Assembly (NCBI RefSeq): GCF_018294505.1
Contig: NC_057807.1
Span: forward strand, 142,900,461 to 142,964,460
DNA length: 64,000 bases
Source: Triticum aestivum
Lineage: Eukaryota; Streptophyta; Magnoliopsida; Poales; Poaceae
Reading direction: 5' to 3'
Shown here: positions 1 through 12,280 of the stretch, one piece after another
Numbering within the stretch: position 1 is the first letter of the stretch
Layout: each line of letters opens with the position of its first letter
Notes under the pieces: generated by a model
Told to the model about the DNA's origin: nothing
Databases searched by the model: none
What the model saw: the letters and a program-made list of their open reading frames with translations, nothing else
Program-made: the position numbers and the translations under genes

Positions 1-261
1 TATGCCTCTATGTTTACGGGCTTGAATCCCGCTGGAAATTCATGATCCAATACCTCATCGGTGAAACATAGTGGGTGTGCGGCGCCCCTGTATTTAGGTG
101 TGCCGTTATGTTCGAACACTCGGCGTGTTGTATTGCTTCTTGGAGCCTTCTTTTTTGGCCCATAGATGGACCTGACCGGGCCATCCTTTTTGCGAGGATC
201 CTTATGTGGATCGTGTGCCGGCTTGTGTGCGGCCGCTTGCCGCTCTTAGCCTGTCATCTGG

Positions 262-1407
262 TCATCTATCCGGCCAGGCGGCTTCTTTGTTTTTTGATTG
301 TGGAGGCTCTACGGCCTCCTCGTCAAATTCGGGCAACAGCTTGCGCTTCGGGTAGCTCTTTGCTTGATGACTATCGCCGTATTTATCTGCAGTCTTGAGT
401 ACTTTGCTCCATCTCATTCTGAGTATGTCTTCCGCTGTTTTGAGCTTCCGCTTCTGCTTCTTCAAACTTCTTGCAGTGGTGACGAGCCTTTTGTGAAGGT
501 TCTTATGCTCCGGTGATGTGTCCGGCGTGAGATCGTCTGGACTGTTGTTTTCGCCGGGGATTGGTTGCTCGTCCAATTCATCCTGTTCGGATGGTTGCTT
601 GGTGGCATGTTCGTCGTCCACTGGTTCGTCCTGCTCTACGGCTGGGTCAGTATGGGTGTTGTTGTTATCGAGGCGGGACTTCGGGCGGCGCTTGCGTCGC
701 CGTTTTGGTTGTTTTTTGGGGGAATTATCCTTCGCCGCGTCTCGTTGTTCCTCGTTATCGCTTCCTTTTGGTGTATCCACCATGTATACGTCGTGAGTTG
801 AGGTGGCTTTCCAGTTCCTAGTAGGCGCTGGTTCTTGGTCGTCTTCGACATCGTCGTCCATACCGTAGATGTCTTCGGAGTCGAAGTTTAGCATGTCGGT
901 TAGATCGTCGACAGTGGCTACAAAGTGGGTGGTGGGTGGGCTTTGAATTTCTTCGTCGTCCGCATCCCAACCATCCTGACCGTGACCCGGCCAGGGCTCT
1001 CCTGATAATGAGAGATACTTTAGTGAATTCAGGATGTCGCCAAAAGGCGAGTGCTGAAAGACGTCCGCAACGGTGAACTCCATGATCGGCGCCCAATCAG
1101 ATTTGATTGGTAGGGGCGCAGGAGGTTCGGAGTCCAGCACCTCGGGGTCACGAGCTTCACAAGGGACAAGGTCGGTATTCGGCTCCATCGCCGTAGATGT
1201 AGCAGCCCCCGAGGCGGTGTCTAGCCACCCATCCTCGATCTGCGCAGTCAGCTCTGAATTAGGGGTCGGAGCGGACTCGTGTGCGGCCTCCAGGGCACTG
1301 TTCGGCAGCAGAGCTAAATCATGCCCATCGAGACAGTGCGGCGCGCTCGGCTGTGGCTCGAATCCGTCGAAGATCAAGTCTCCGCGGATGTCAGCCGTGA
1401 AGTTCAA
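262..1407 (-). CDS. Retrotransposon ORF upstream of pol (gag-region protein), 381 aa
   Basis: An uninterrupted 381-residue ORF lies about 200 bases inside the LTR and reads in the element's direction. It is very acidic and low-complexity in the N-terminal half: about residues 108-210 include FTVADVFQHSPFGDILNSLK and a D/E-rich segment. A basic stretch rich in K and R follows near residues 230-245, and the C-terminal part (about 300-345) is K/R-rich and possibly coiled-coil. I recognise this as the long hydrophilic protein that Fatima-like elements encode before the polyprotein. I see no zinc knuckle, protease or reverse transcriptase in the window; these would lie further left. It is transposon coding sequence, not a cellular gene. 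The frame is open, suggesting a fairly young copy. Confidence 0.6.
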   Translation of the reverse strand: MNFTADIRGDLIFDGFEPQPSAPHCLDGHDLALLPNSALEAAHESAPTPNSELTAQIEDGWLDTASGAATSTAMEPNTDLVPCEARDPEVLDSEPPAPLPIKSDWAPIMEFTVADVFQHSPFGDILNSLKYLSLSGEPWPGHGQDGWDADDEEIQSPPTTHFVATVDDLTDMLNFDSEDIYGMDDDVEDDQEPAPTRNWKATSTHDVYMVDTPKGSDNEEQRDAAKDNSPKKQPKRRRKRRPKSRLDNNNTHTDPAVEQDEPVDDEHATKQPSEQDELDEQPIPGENNSPDDLTPDTSPEHKNLHKRLVTTARSLKKQKRKLKTAEDILRMRWSKVLKTADKYGDSHQAKSYPKRKLLPEFDEEAVEPPQSKNKEAAWPDR

Positions 1408-1613
1408 ACTTCCGAATCTAACCTAATGGCCAGGGGCGTAGCTTCCGATCTGCTCCAGATGGCCAAGGGAGTTGGCCTGCAGAGCAAAGCCGCCGAATAC
1501 GAAGATCTGTCCGGGGAGAAAAGTCTCACCCTGGACCGCGTCATTGTTGATGATCGAAGGAGCCATCGGGCCTATATGCGACGGCACAGAGGAACTCTCA
1601 ATGGAAGCACCAA

Positions 1614-2087
1614 TGTTGGTGTCAAAACTGGCGGATCTCGGGTAGGGGGTCCGGAACTGTGCGTCTAGGCGGATGGTAACAGGAGACAAGGGACACGATG
1701 TTTTTACCCAGGTTCGGGCCCTCTCGATGGAGGTAAAACCCTACTCCTGCTTGATTGATATTGATGATATGGGTAGTACAAGAGTGGATCTACCACAAGA
1801 TCAAGGAGTCTAAACCCTAGAAGCTAGCCTATGGTATGATTGTTGTCGTGTCCTACGGACTAAAACCCTCTGGTTTATATAGACACCGGAGAGGGCTAGG
1901 GTTACATAGAGTCGGTTACAATGGTAGGAGATCTACATATCCGTATTGCCAAGCTTGCCTTCCACGCCAAGGAAAGTCCCATCCGGACACGGGACGAAGT
2001 CTTCAATCTTGTATCTTCATAGTCTTGGAGTCCGGCCGATGCTGATAGTTCGGCTATCTGGACACCCCCTAGTCCAGGACTCCCTCA
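1614..2087 (-). repeat. 5' LTR of Fatima-like element 1
   Basis: 474 bp bounded by TG and CA. A second, diverged copy of the same LTR is at 6583-7049 in the same orientation, so both ends can be fixed by comparison. Immediately inside the LTR both copies share a leader of about 35 bases. Confidence 0.8.
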
Positions 2088-5000
2088 CCTAGCTAGAGGC
2101 GTTAAACGATAGCGCTTGTTGGGAGGCAACCCAATTTTATTTTGTGTTTTTTGTTTTTGCTTATGCTTAGGAATAAATAATCCATCTACCTTCTGTTTGG
2201 ATGTGGTTTTATGTTTTAATTAGTGTTTGTGCCAAGTAGGACCTATAGGATAACCTACGATGATAATTGATTTGATTCTGCTGAAAAACAGAAACTTTAG
2301 CGCTCACGCGATTAGATGCCATTTTTTACTGGAGAGTGATTTTGCGCTGATTCTTTTTTCTGCTGATCAATAAACAAAATTTCCAGGACTTCCTATTTTT
2401 GTATAAGTTTTAGAGTTCCAGAAGTTTGCGTTAGTTACATATTACTACAGACTGTTCTGTTTTTGACAGATTCTGTTTTTCGTGTGTTGTTTGCTTATTT
2501 TGATGAATCTATGGCTAGTAAATTAGTTTATAAACCATAGAGAAGTTGGAATAAAGTAGGTTTAACACAAATATAAATAAAGAATGAGTTCATTACAGTA
2601 ACTTGAAATAGTCTTTTGTTTTCTTTCTCTAACGGAGCTCACAAGATTTCTGTTGAGTTTTGTGTTGTGAAGTTTTCAAGTTTTGGGTGAATTCTTTTGA
2701 TGGATTATGGAACAAGGAGTGGAAAGAGCCTAAGCTTGGGGATGCCCATGGCACCCCCAAGATAATCCAAGGACACCAAAAAGTCAAAGCTTGGGGATTC
2801 CCCGGAAGGCATCCCCTCTTTCGTCCACTTCCATCGGTAATTTACTTGGAGCGATATTTTTATTCACCAACATGATATGTGTTTTGCTTTGAGCGTCTTG
2901 TATTATTTGTGTATTTGCTTGTTAGTTTACCACAATCATCTTTGATGTACACATCTTTTGAGAGAGCCATACATGAATTGGAATTTGTTAGAATACTCTA
3001 TGTTCTTCACTTATATCTTTTGAGCTTGATAGTTTTGCTCATAGTGCTTCACTTATATCTTTTGAGCGTGATAATTTTTGCTCTAGTGCTTCACTTAGAT
3101 CTTTTTGAGCACGGTGGTGGATTTTTTTAAAGAAACTTGATCTCTCAGGCTTCACTTAGATTATTTTGAGAGTCTTTAATAGCATGGTAATTTGCTTAAT
3201 GTTAATATACTTGGTATTCAAGATATGTGAAACTTTCTTTTGAGTGCGTTGAATACTAAGATAAGTTTGATGCTTGATAATTGTTTTGAGATATGGAGGT
3301 GATAATATCAAAGTCGTGCTAGTTGGGTGATTATGAATTTGAGAAATACTTGTGTTGAAGTTAGCCAATCCCATAGCATGCACGTATGGTTAAAGTTGTG
3401 TAACAAATTTGAAACATGAAGTGTACCTGGCTTGTGCATCCTTATGAGTGGCGGTTGGGGATGAGCGATGGTCTTTTCCTACCAATCTACCCCCCTCGGA
3501 GCATGAGCATAGTATTTGAATTTTTCATGACTTCTAAATTTTTGCAATAAGTATATGAGTTCTTTTGACTAATGTTGAGTCCATGGATTATACGCACTCT
3601 CATCTTTCTGCCTTTGCTAGCCTCTTCGGTACCGTGCATTGCCCTTTCTCACCTTGAGAGTTGGCGCAAACTTCGCCGGTGCATCCAAACCCCGTGATAC
3701 GATACGCTCTATCACACATAAACCTCCTTTTATCTTCCTCAAAATAGCCACCATACCTACCTATCATGGCATTTCCATAGCCATTCCGAGATATATTGCC
3801 ATGCAACTTCCACCATCATCATCATGACATACTTTACTTTTGTCATATTGCCATTGCATGATCTTGTAGTTGACATCGTATTTGTGGCAAAGCCACCATG
3901 CATTATTTTCATACATGTCACTCTTGATTCATTGCACCATCCCGGTACACCGCCGGAGGCATTCATATAGAGTCATATCTTGTTCTAGTATCGAGTTGTA
4001 ATTCATATGTTGTAATAAAAGTGTGATGATCATCATTAGAGCATTGCCCAAATAAAAAAAAGGCCAAAAAAAGAAAGGCCCAAAAAAAAGAGAAAGGCCA
4101 AAAAAAGGAAGGCCCCAAAAAAAGAAAATAAATAAAAAGGGCAATGCTACTATCTTTTTTTTCCACACTTGTGCTTCAAAGTAGCACCTTGTTCCTCATG
4201 TAGTGAGCCTCATATATTGTGCTTCAAAGTAGCACCATGTTTTTCATATAGTGAGTCTCATAAGTTGTCCTGTTCATACTAGTGGGAATTTTTCATTATA
4301 GAACTTGGCTTGTATATTCCTACGATGGGCTTCCTCAAATGCCCTAGGTCTTCATGAGCAAGCAAGTTGGATGCACACCCACTAGTTTTCTTTTGTTGAG
4401 CATTCATAGCTCTAGTGCATCCGTTGCATGGCAATACCTACTCCTTGCATTAACATCAATTGATGGGCATCTCCATAGCTCATTGATTAGCCTCATTGAT
4501 GTAAGACTTTCTCCTTTCTTGTCTTCTCCACACAATCCTCATCATCATATTCTATTCCACCCATAGTGTTATATCCATGGCTCACGCTCATGTATTGCGT
4601 GAAGGTTGAAAAAGTTTGAGATTATTTAAGTATGAAACAATTGCTTGGCTTGTCATCGGGGGTATAGAAGTTGGGAACATCTTTGTGTGACGAAAATGAA
4701 GCATAGCCTAACTATATGATTTTGTAGGGATGAACTTTCTTTTGCCATGTTATTTTGAGAAGACATGATTGCTTTGATTAGTATGCTTGAAGTATTATTA
4801 TTTTTGTGTCAATATGAACTTTTGTCTTGAATCTTTTGGATCTGAATATTCATACCATGATTAAGAAGATTTACATTGAAATTATGCCAAAGTATCACTC
4901 CGCATCAAAAATTCTCTTTTTATCATTTACCTACTCGAGGACGAGCAGGAATTAAGCTTGGGGATGTCTGATACGTCTCCAACGTATCTATAATTTTTGA

Positions 5001-6546
5001 TTGCTCCATGCTACTTTATCTACTGTTTTGGACTATAATGGGCTTTATTTTCCACTTTTATATTATTTTTGGGACTAACCTATTAACCGGAGGCCCAACC
5101 CAGAATTGCTGTTTTTTTGCCTTTTTCAGTATTTCGAAGAAACAGAATATCAAACGGAGTCCAAACGGAATGAAACCTTCGGGAACGTGATTTTCTCATC
5201 AGATAAGATCCAGGAGACTTGGACCCTCCGTCAAGAAAGCCACAAGGCGGTCACGAGGGTGGAGGGCGCGCCCCTCCCCCTTGGGTGCGCCCCCCTACCT
5301 CGTGGGCCCCTCGGAGCTGCACCGACGTATTCCTTCCTCCTATATATACCTACGTATCCCAGTATGATCAGAACAGGAGCCAAAAACCTAATTCCACCAC
5401 CGCAACCTTCTGGATCCACGAGATCCCATCTTGGGGCCTGTTCCGGAGCTCCGCCGGAGGGCGCATCCACCACGGAGGGCTTCTACATCATCACCATAGC
5501 CCCTCCAATGAAGTGTGAGTAGTTTACTTCAGACCTTTGGGTCCATCGCTAGTAGCTAGATGGCTTCTTCTCTCTTTTTGGATCTCAATACAATGTTCTC
5601 CCCCTCTCTTGTGGAGATCTATTCGATGTAATCTTCTTTTTGCGGTGTGTTTGTTGAGATCGATGAATTGTGGGTTTATGATCCAATATTATCTATGGAA
5701 AATATTTGATTCTTCTCTGAATTCTTTTATGTATGATTGAGTTATCTTTGCAAGTGTCTTCGAATTATCCATTTGGTTTGGCCAACTAGATTGGTAGTTC
5801 TTGCAATGGGAGAAGTGCATGGCTTTGGGTTCAATCTTGCGGTGTCCTTACTTAGTGACAAAAAGAGTTGCAAGGCACGTATTGTATTGTTGCCATCGAG
5901 GATAACAAGATGGGGTATTTATCATATTGCATGAATTTATCCCTCTACATCATGTCATCTTGCTTAAAGCGTTACTTTGTTTTTAACATAATACTCTAGA
6001 TGCATGCTGGATAGCGGTCGATGAGTGGAGTAATAGTAGTAGATGGAGAATCGTTTCGATCTACTTGTCACGGATGTGATGCCTATATACATGATCATTG
6101 CCTAGATATACTCATAACTATGCTCAATTCTGTCAATTGCTCAACAGTAATTTGTTCACCCACCATAGAATACTTATGCTCTTGAGAGAAGCCATTAGTG
6201 AAACCTATGGCCCCCGGGTCTATTCTCATCATATCAATCTATATCACTTTATTTACTTGCTTTGTTTTTTTACTTTGCCTTTACTTTTTACTTTGCATCT
6301 ATCTATCAAAAATACCAAAAATATTATCTCTATCAGATCTCACTCTCGTAAGTGACCGTGAAGGGATTGACAACCCCTAAGCGTTGGTTGCGAGTTGCTA
6401 TCGTGTTATGCAGGTATGAGGGACTTGCGCGTGACCTCCTACTGGATTGATACCTGGTTCTCAAAAACTGAGGGAAATACTTACGCTACTGTGCTGCATC
6501 ATCCTCTCCTCTTCGGGGAAAACCAACGCAAGCTCGAGACGTAGCA
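2088..6546 (+). mobile_element. Sabrina/WHAM-type Athila-lineage retrotransposon, 3' part
   Basis: 2.9 kb of non-coding 3' internal sequence precedes a 1578-bp LTR. A purine-rich GCTTGGGGATG tract abuts the LTR start at 4969. The same internal sequence occurs in reverse orientation at 13896-16650 and, diverged, near 24180-25820. It contains a poly(A)/poly(G) purine stretch near 4055-4140 and imperfect repeats of CTTCACTTATATCTTTTGAG (3005-3110). No ORF with pol similarity is visible. The 5' portion is cut off by the Fatima-like insertion at 2087. Confidence 0.8.
4969..6546 (+). repeat. 3' LTR of the Sabrina-like element
   Basis: Begins TGATACGTCTCCAACGTATC and ends in GTAGCA. It lies after the purine tract, which makes it the 3' LTR. 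Immediately after 6546 the sequence GTGACGACACAGTGG matches the leader of Fatima-like element 1 (near 1578-1592), showing that this element inserted into the leader of another Fatima-like copy. Confidence 0.8.
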
Positions 6547-7049
6547 GTGACGACACAGTGGAACTCTCAATGAAAGCACCAATGTCGATGTCAAAACCGG
6601 CAGATCTCGGGTAGGGGGTCCCGAACTGTGCGTCTAAGGATCGAAGGTAACAAGGAGGCAGGGGACACGATGTTTACCCAGGTTCGGGCCCTCTTAATGG
6701 AGGTAATACCCTACTTCCTGCTTGATTGACTTTGATGAATATAGGGGTTACAGATCTACCTCGAGATCGTAATGGCTAAACCCTAGATGTCTGGCATGTA
6801 CGATTGTGATGATCCCTATAGACTAAACCCTCCGGTTTATATGGACACCGAAGGGATCTAGGGTTGTACAGAGTCGGTTACAGAGGAAGGAAAGTATATG
6901 ATCCTAACGCCAAGCTTGCCATCCATGCAAAGGAGAGTCCCATCCGGACACGGGGAAGGTTCTTCTATCTTGTATCTTCATGGCCCATCAGTCCGGCCCA
7001 CATCACATAGCCCGGACGCCCGAGGACCCCTTAGTCTAGGACTCCCTCA
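6547..7049 (-). mobile_element. Fatima-like element 2: leader fragment plus 5' LTR
   Basis: A 36-base leader fragment (6547-6582) and a 467-bp LTR (6583-7049), minus orientation, ending in CTCCCTCA as in element 1. The rest lies beyond the nested Sabrina-like insertion, left of the window. The outer flank GCTAC (7050-7054) is one half of the expected TSD. Confidence 0.75.
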
Positions 7050-7687
7050 GCTACTGCTAATGCAGTTGAAGTCCCAAGTCTACATGATGAGTTCATCTCC
7101 CGTACTCCACCATCACAGGTGCTTGCTCTAAGTTGACAGTGTGATAATTGGTTTCATGTTGCATATGTTGCCTAGCCTGTATTTCTTCTATTTTGATTAA
7201 ATTGCACCTGCTCAGTTTATACATTATACATGTGCATATGACATGTCTTTCTGTGTCTAGAATACACTGCATCTATCTATCATACCATGTTCTTACATCA
7301 AATTACTGCTATTGTGTATCGCACATTAGTCACTCATGATTGGATGCTTTTAACATGGCAGTTTGATAGTGGTTGCATCTTGCATTGATTTCTAGGTTAT
7401 TGCTTCTAATTTTTCGAAATGCCACTTATGACAAGACAGTTTTAACTCAGCAGAGTGATATTGGTTGCATCTTTCATATGGTGTCTAGCTTGCATTACTT
7501 CTATTTTCTTGAAAATCCTTCTGCTTAGTTTACACATCGTAGCTGTGAATATGCCATGCCGTCCTATTTTTCTTACATATTCCCTCCTCATATGATTGTC
7601 TTACATCAAAGTATTGCTTATCTGTATCATGCACCAATGAGTTCTGAAGAGCGATTTTATTCTTCTGTGTTGTGGGTACGGCTTGAC

Positions 7688-10077
7688 ATGGCAAAGTCAA
7701 AAAAGAGCAAGGAAAAGAATATAGTAGGGAATGGTGTTACTCGTCGGGTGCAACGAAAAAGTATCTGCCCTCGAGATTCTGCTGGTACTTATAGTGTAGT
7801 AGAAGGTCCAAGTCCACCGGCTAAATTTACAAACACAGTATCACCTGCTCCACCAGCTGCAGCATCCGCTTCAACTGTACCAACATCTCAACAAGTTACT
7901 CGTTCATTTGCTCCGCATTTGGCCAGTTCCCAAGCTGCCTTCACACCTAACACTACTTCTGAAGCACTGCTGACACAACATGACTTGGCAAGATCAGAGG
8001 AACCTCATGAGCATCAACACTAAGACGGTACGTGAACGAGTCAAGTTGCAGTTGCATGCTCCTTTATATGTACTCTCACAGTTTGGTGTGCACTAACACT
8101 TTCCATATTCATTGTTGAACTAGCACTACGGTGCAAGCGGAACCATACATCAGGGATAATGCTTTAAAAATTAACAAAAGCTAAAGGAGGAAGAATGGAG
8201 ATCCATTTTGAGGCAGGTTTACAAAGGCCACGTGATGCTACATAGTCAACCAAGTTAGTATCAGAGGCAGTTGTTTCCATTAGGTGTCATGCACGTATTC
8301 TCCCAACGTGGATCCAGTACAATAATGAGAAAGACGATACCCAGTTTAACACCTTCCTTGACCATTTATCCATAAGTAATATTATTCATCGAAATTTGTA
8401 ATATTGTCTTGCTCTGGCCCATACTTTCTAGCTTCCTCCTAATAAGACTCACATTCTTTTTTCAACAGATGAGGTTCAAGTTGGATCCGAAAGATGATGC
8501 AACTAAATAAGCATGCACTCATTTTTTTAGTCTGCTCTGCGACAGTATCGGTATCACCTTAGAAATACTCACTTTGAAGGCAAGGCTAACAATGAAATCG
8601 CCCAAACATCTCCAGTGGAATACATTACAAATGAAGACTGGACAACCCTTGTTAAACACTGGTCTGATCCAAAGTATCAGGTAGGGTATATGTATTTGAT
8701 CAGATCACATATTTAACTTGTATTTACGTATGTGCCTTACAAGTGTATCTTCTTCTAGGCTAACTGTTTGAAGAACAAGACCAACCGTTCTAAAGTGAAA
8801 TTCCAAAAGACAACAGGATCTTGTAGCTATATTGCACACTGCGAGGCTCTTGTAAATAGCTGATACTTCCTTCTTTTTTCTATGCCATATTATCATATCT
8901 ATATTGACTTGTTCCAAATACAGAGGAAAGCCTATGCAGACCAAAAAGAACCTGAACCGAATGCAGTGCAAATCTTCAAGGATTTCCACACCAGCAAGAT
9001 GAAGGGCATGAGCACACCGGTTCAAGCCGCTGTTGTAAGTCCTTACTCCTCCTGCCTTTGAACTGCTTGTTACTGTGGCGTGTTCATTTAACTGCTTGGT
9101 TTGCAGCCCATGTCAGTTACTGTGTTTACTTTTATACACAGTTGTCTTAACGTATCATTTCACCTTACACGGTTTAAAAGAGATGAAGGATATTCTTTTG
9201 GTCTTGATCTGTAATCTAGTTGTGATGTTCACGTGCCCACACAATGATACAATAGCCTGTTTGTTTTATATCGATTTGCCCATGATATGAATGATGTCAT
9301 AGTATGTTCATCCTTCTTTAAACCCTGTCTCTTTATCCTTATATGTCAACGAATGTGAGGAAAATGACAATACAGTAGGCATGCTACATGGACATATGTT
9401 TCAAAAGTGATTTTATTATGTAGTTGGCACTACAATACATGCTAATGGATTACAGTAGTTCACCAAAATAAATTATGTATAAACATGAAACCTACTTTGT
9501 TTGTTTTGTCTCATTAGTAAGTTATCTGTTACACTAACCTACACGTTCAAACTTTCAACAAGCTATGGAATAAATGATTGAATAGCCACAACCACCTGAA
9601 GGTGACGAGGCTACCACAGGCACAATGTCACCTCTTGCTGCAGTGCGTCAGTATCTCTCCACTAACAGTGCAAAAAGCACCTTCCTGCATAATTCTGGAT
9701 TGGTTGTCAAGGTAACCTCATCCAAATCGTCTAATGAACAAAATCTTCCAGCTAGACAGAGTGATACACCTGTGCTCCAGACACAAGTCCAATACCTAAT
9801 GGACGTCGTTTCGGAAACAATAATAGTGGTTGACAAATGTCATCAAGATATGAATGGTTTTGAAAGCAGACTATCAGACATTTGCTTCGTTGTTCAAGAG
9901 CAATGGTGGAAAAAGGGGAAGATCATGCTGCTCCATCTGATTCTACAGCCTAAAACATTAGCACTCAGGTCAAATGGTTTGTGCTTCTATACATCTGATG
10001 GTGCTTTTATCTGCAAGGACTGTAAACTTTATGCCAACAGGACTTTCGTTGCATGGCTGGAATTTATCTTGTTGTGA
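7688..10077 (+). pseudogene. Ptta/En/Spm-type plant transposase gene, multi-exon, decayed
   Basis: Inferred exons: 7688-8023 (starts MAKSKKSKEKN; Ser/Pro/Ala-rich tail), about 8175-8375 (contains LVSEAVVSIRCHARILP), about 8469-8680 (MRFKLDPKDDATK ... WTTLVKHWSDPKYQ, splice CAG/GTAGGG), 8759-8851 (KNKTNRSKVKFQKTTGSCSY), 8924-9034 (RKAYADQKEPEPNAVQIF ..., splice GTT/GTAAGT) and 9586-10077 (C-terminal, ends TGA). The order W..PKYQ, then N..NR.K, then GS.S is what I know from the plant transposase family Transposase_24 (Ptta/En/Spm), the accessory protein of CACTA elements. Breaks: TAA at 8021-8023, TAA inside the third exon after DDATK, and a frameshift just after it. The partner TNPD-like transposase is not in the window. 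Confidence 0.65.
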
Positions 10078-10139
10078 TACAACATTTATCGTGCTGCCAA
10101 AGTCTATAGAAAGTATGATTGTATAGTGTAGGTTTATCT

Positions 10140-11516
10140 TAGTAATGTATTCGGCCGAAAGCTTCGTAGGAGCCCAACGTGCCAACATTCATCAGGCCCA
10201 TTCCAATTGGGCTAAAAATGATTATGGGCCGTAATTTGCATGTAGCCCACTAAAAATATCTGGGCCTAAATCAGCATAAGCTTTCATATTTTTGGTAGGC
10301 CTCTACCCCTAGTGGGCCTTTAACAGGCCTAAACATAATTTGGGCCCTCGGTAACAATAGGTCGTTAACATGTGTAAATATCTCGAGCCCATAAATAACA
10401 TGGTCCTTTAATAGGCCAAAAGTGAGATTGGGCCCTGATTGTGCCAAATAACCCACTGGTCATTAGCAGGCTGAAATGTATCTCAGCTCGTGGTGGCCCA
10501 TTTACAATGCGGATTGTTCCCAGGCCAAAATTCAGACGGGTCGTAAATGCGCCGACCTACTACATGAGCCTTTAACATGTCGCAAGTTCGGTCGGGCTTG
10601 ATTAGTATCAGTTTTATATGGGCCGTTAATAGGCCCGATGTGACGTTGGGCCACATATGGCCCATGGATTTCGCCCGACGTTAACAGGCCAAAAATCACA
10701 ACAGGCTGGAAGTGGCCTAAATCTACAATGGGCCTCTAACAGGCCGAATGTCAGACATGGCCGAATATGACCCAAATCATTCATGGTCGTTTATGGGCCG
10801 AAAGTTTCAATGGCCAATAAATGGGCCCAAATGAAGCAGGACATTTAACAGGGTGGAAACACACCTGGCCGTAATTCGTCCCAAATACTTAGCAGACTGT
10901 TAACGGGCCAGAAGTGACCATGGGCCGCGATGATGACAAGTTTAGAATGGGCCATTGACGGGCCGATTTGACACTATCCGTATGTGCCTTAACTGTGAAT
11001 GGGCCGTATGCAATCAGGCTGTTAATGGGCCAACCCACTAATTTTAACTGGGCCAGCCTTTTTTACCTAAATGGGCCGCTGCTGGGCCTTGCCATGTGTC
11101 GACCTACCATAGTCGCCTCCTGTCCATTGGGCGGTTGACATATGTCCTTTCGCAGTGCTGACACGTGGTTGCTATAGCCAATGATAATTTTACACGTGGA
11201 AAATCCTCATTGGTCCCAGCTATTAACGGGTTATCGGATCCAAACCGGAACCCGATAGCTTAACGATGACTCATTATGGTGGATGCCATGTGTCAGTTAC
11301 CCTTGACGAAAGAACTTCTATGACACGCGATTTATCGTCATGGAAGTGGACACTTTCGTGGTGATAATTTTGGTAATGTCATGGAACACTTCTACGACAA
11401 CACATGTATGAGTATCTTGATTTTGTCACAAAATCATCATGGATGTACATGCATGACAGAAAATGTGAACTACTGTGACAAACACATATGATCACGGAAG
11501 TGGTTTTTTTGTAGTG
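10140..11516 (+). repeat. Subterminal repeat field and terminus of CACTA 1
   Basis: Dozens of degenerate copies of GGGCC(G)TTAA, GGCCCA and their complements spaced 20-50 bases apart, followed by about 270 bases of unique terminal sequence. In CACTA elements such subterminal repeats bind the transposase. The same architecture, mirrored, is at 45377-46640. Confidence 0.75.
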
Positions 11517-11519
11517 TTG

Positions 11520-12275
11520 AATGACAATCATATAAATGCCCAAAAACTCTGCCGGGTTCAGCTTCCCATCATACCTCTCCGGCAAGTCAGGCTTGAAGGT
11601 GCAAGACGATGGCTAATGGACTTGCCACAACTCGTGAGTGAAGGCTGGGCATCCTACCTTGTAAGGTAGGTACCCGCCAACACTGGGCATGGGTTCGTCG
11701 ACATTGGTTCCATTATGCCTGTCTGAGTGGCGGCGTGTCTCGCGACGCCACTCAATGGTGACGCGGTCGTCTTCCTTCCTCCTGTCCTTCAACACTTGGC
11801 ATTGATCTTGGTGGAGTCATGGGTGAGATGAGGTCGTCGATGCCTCGTCATGATCATCAATGTCCTAGGGTTGCTGAGTTTGCCGCGGCTCCCTTTGGGC
11901 AGGCTGCCACGGAGGGGACTGCACCATGGGTGCGTTCCTCCCATCTTGGCCACCAGCAAGGACCGCTGGAGTTTCCTATGGGTGCCACGATGGCTCCACA
12001 CACGGCGACTTGTTGATCTCATCAAACCCTAGGCAACTTTGGATGGTAGCTCTCCATTCATCCATCTTGTCTGCCATTGGAGTAAAATTCAGCAACAGCT
12101 GAGTCTCGCTACTGCTTCGACCGCCATTCCTGGCATGGCGAGGGAGGCAGAGCGCGACACCGCTCGACTCCTAGATGAGCCAGAAGGAGCGTTGTCGGGT
12201 GCAAGCCATTTTGGGCCAATCGCCAGGGGGGTTTGTCACAACCAAAGCTGTTCTAGGTGACCAGGCTCTCGGTCA
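11520..12275 (-). pseudogene. gag fragment of Tat-type element A (distal part)
   Basis: On the minus strand this holds broken gag coding. The clearest motif is LPERYDGKLNPAEFLGIY (near 11530-11590), the conserved start of the gypsy gag domain. Upstream segments are split between two frames by at least one frameshift and a stop near 11790. CACTA 1 cuts the reading frame at 11516, only about a dozen codons after that motif. It continues the gag start at 19903-20303 once the WHAM-like element is removed. Confidence 0.65.
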
Positions 12276-12280
12276 GCCGG

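Larger units (their letters stand above)
1..2087 (-). mobile_element. Fatima-like gypsy LTR retrotransposon, 5' part, truncated by window edge
   Basis: Read on the minus strand the element starts with TGAGGGAGTCCTGGACTAGG at 2087, has a 474-bp LTR to 1614, then internal sequence running off the left edge. The LTR has TG...CA ends and the strand-specific order LTR, short leader, long ORF. The flank at 2088 (CCTAG) is interior Sabrina-like sequence, so I infer this copy inserted into that element; the matching TSD copy would lie left of the window. The Fatima name is from memory. Confidence 0.8.
7050..11516 (+). mobile_element. CACTA (DTC) transposon 1, 3' part
   Basis: The terminus at 11516 reads on the minus strand CACTACAAAAAAACCACTTC. 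It is highly similar for about 270 bp to the terminus starting at 45377. Inward of it, 10140-11300 is packed with GGGCCGTTAA/GGCCCA-type subterminal repeats, and a transposase-like gene reads toward the terminus. The left part is interrupted by Fatima-like element 2. The expected 3-bp TSD half is TTG (11517-11519). It is inserted in gag sequence of a Tat-type gypsy element. Confidence 0.85.
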
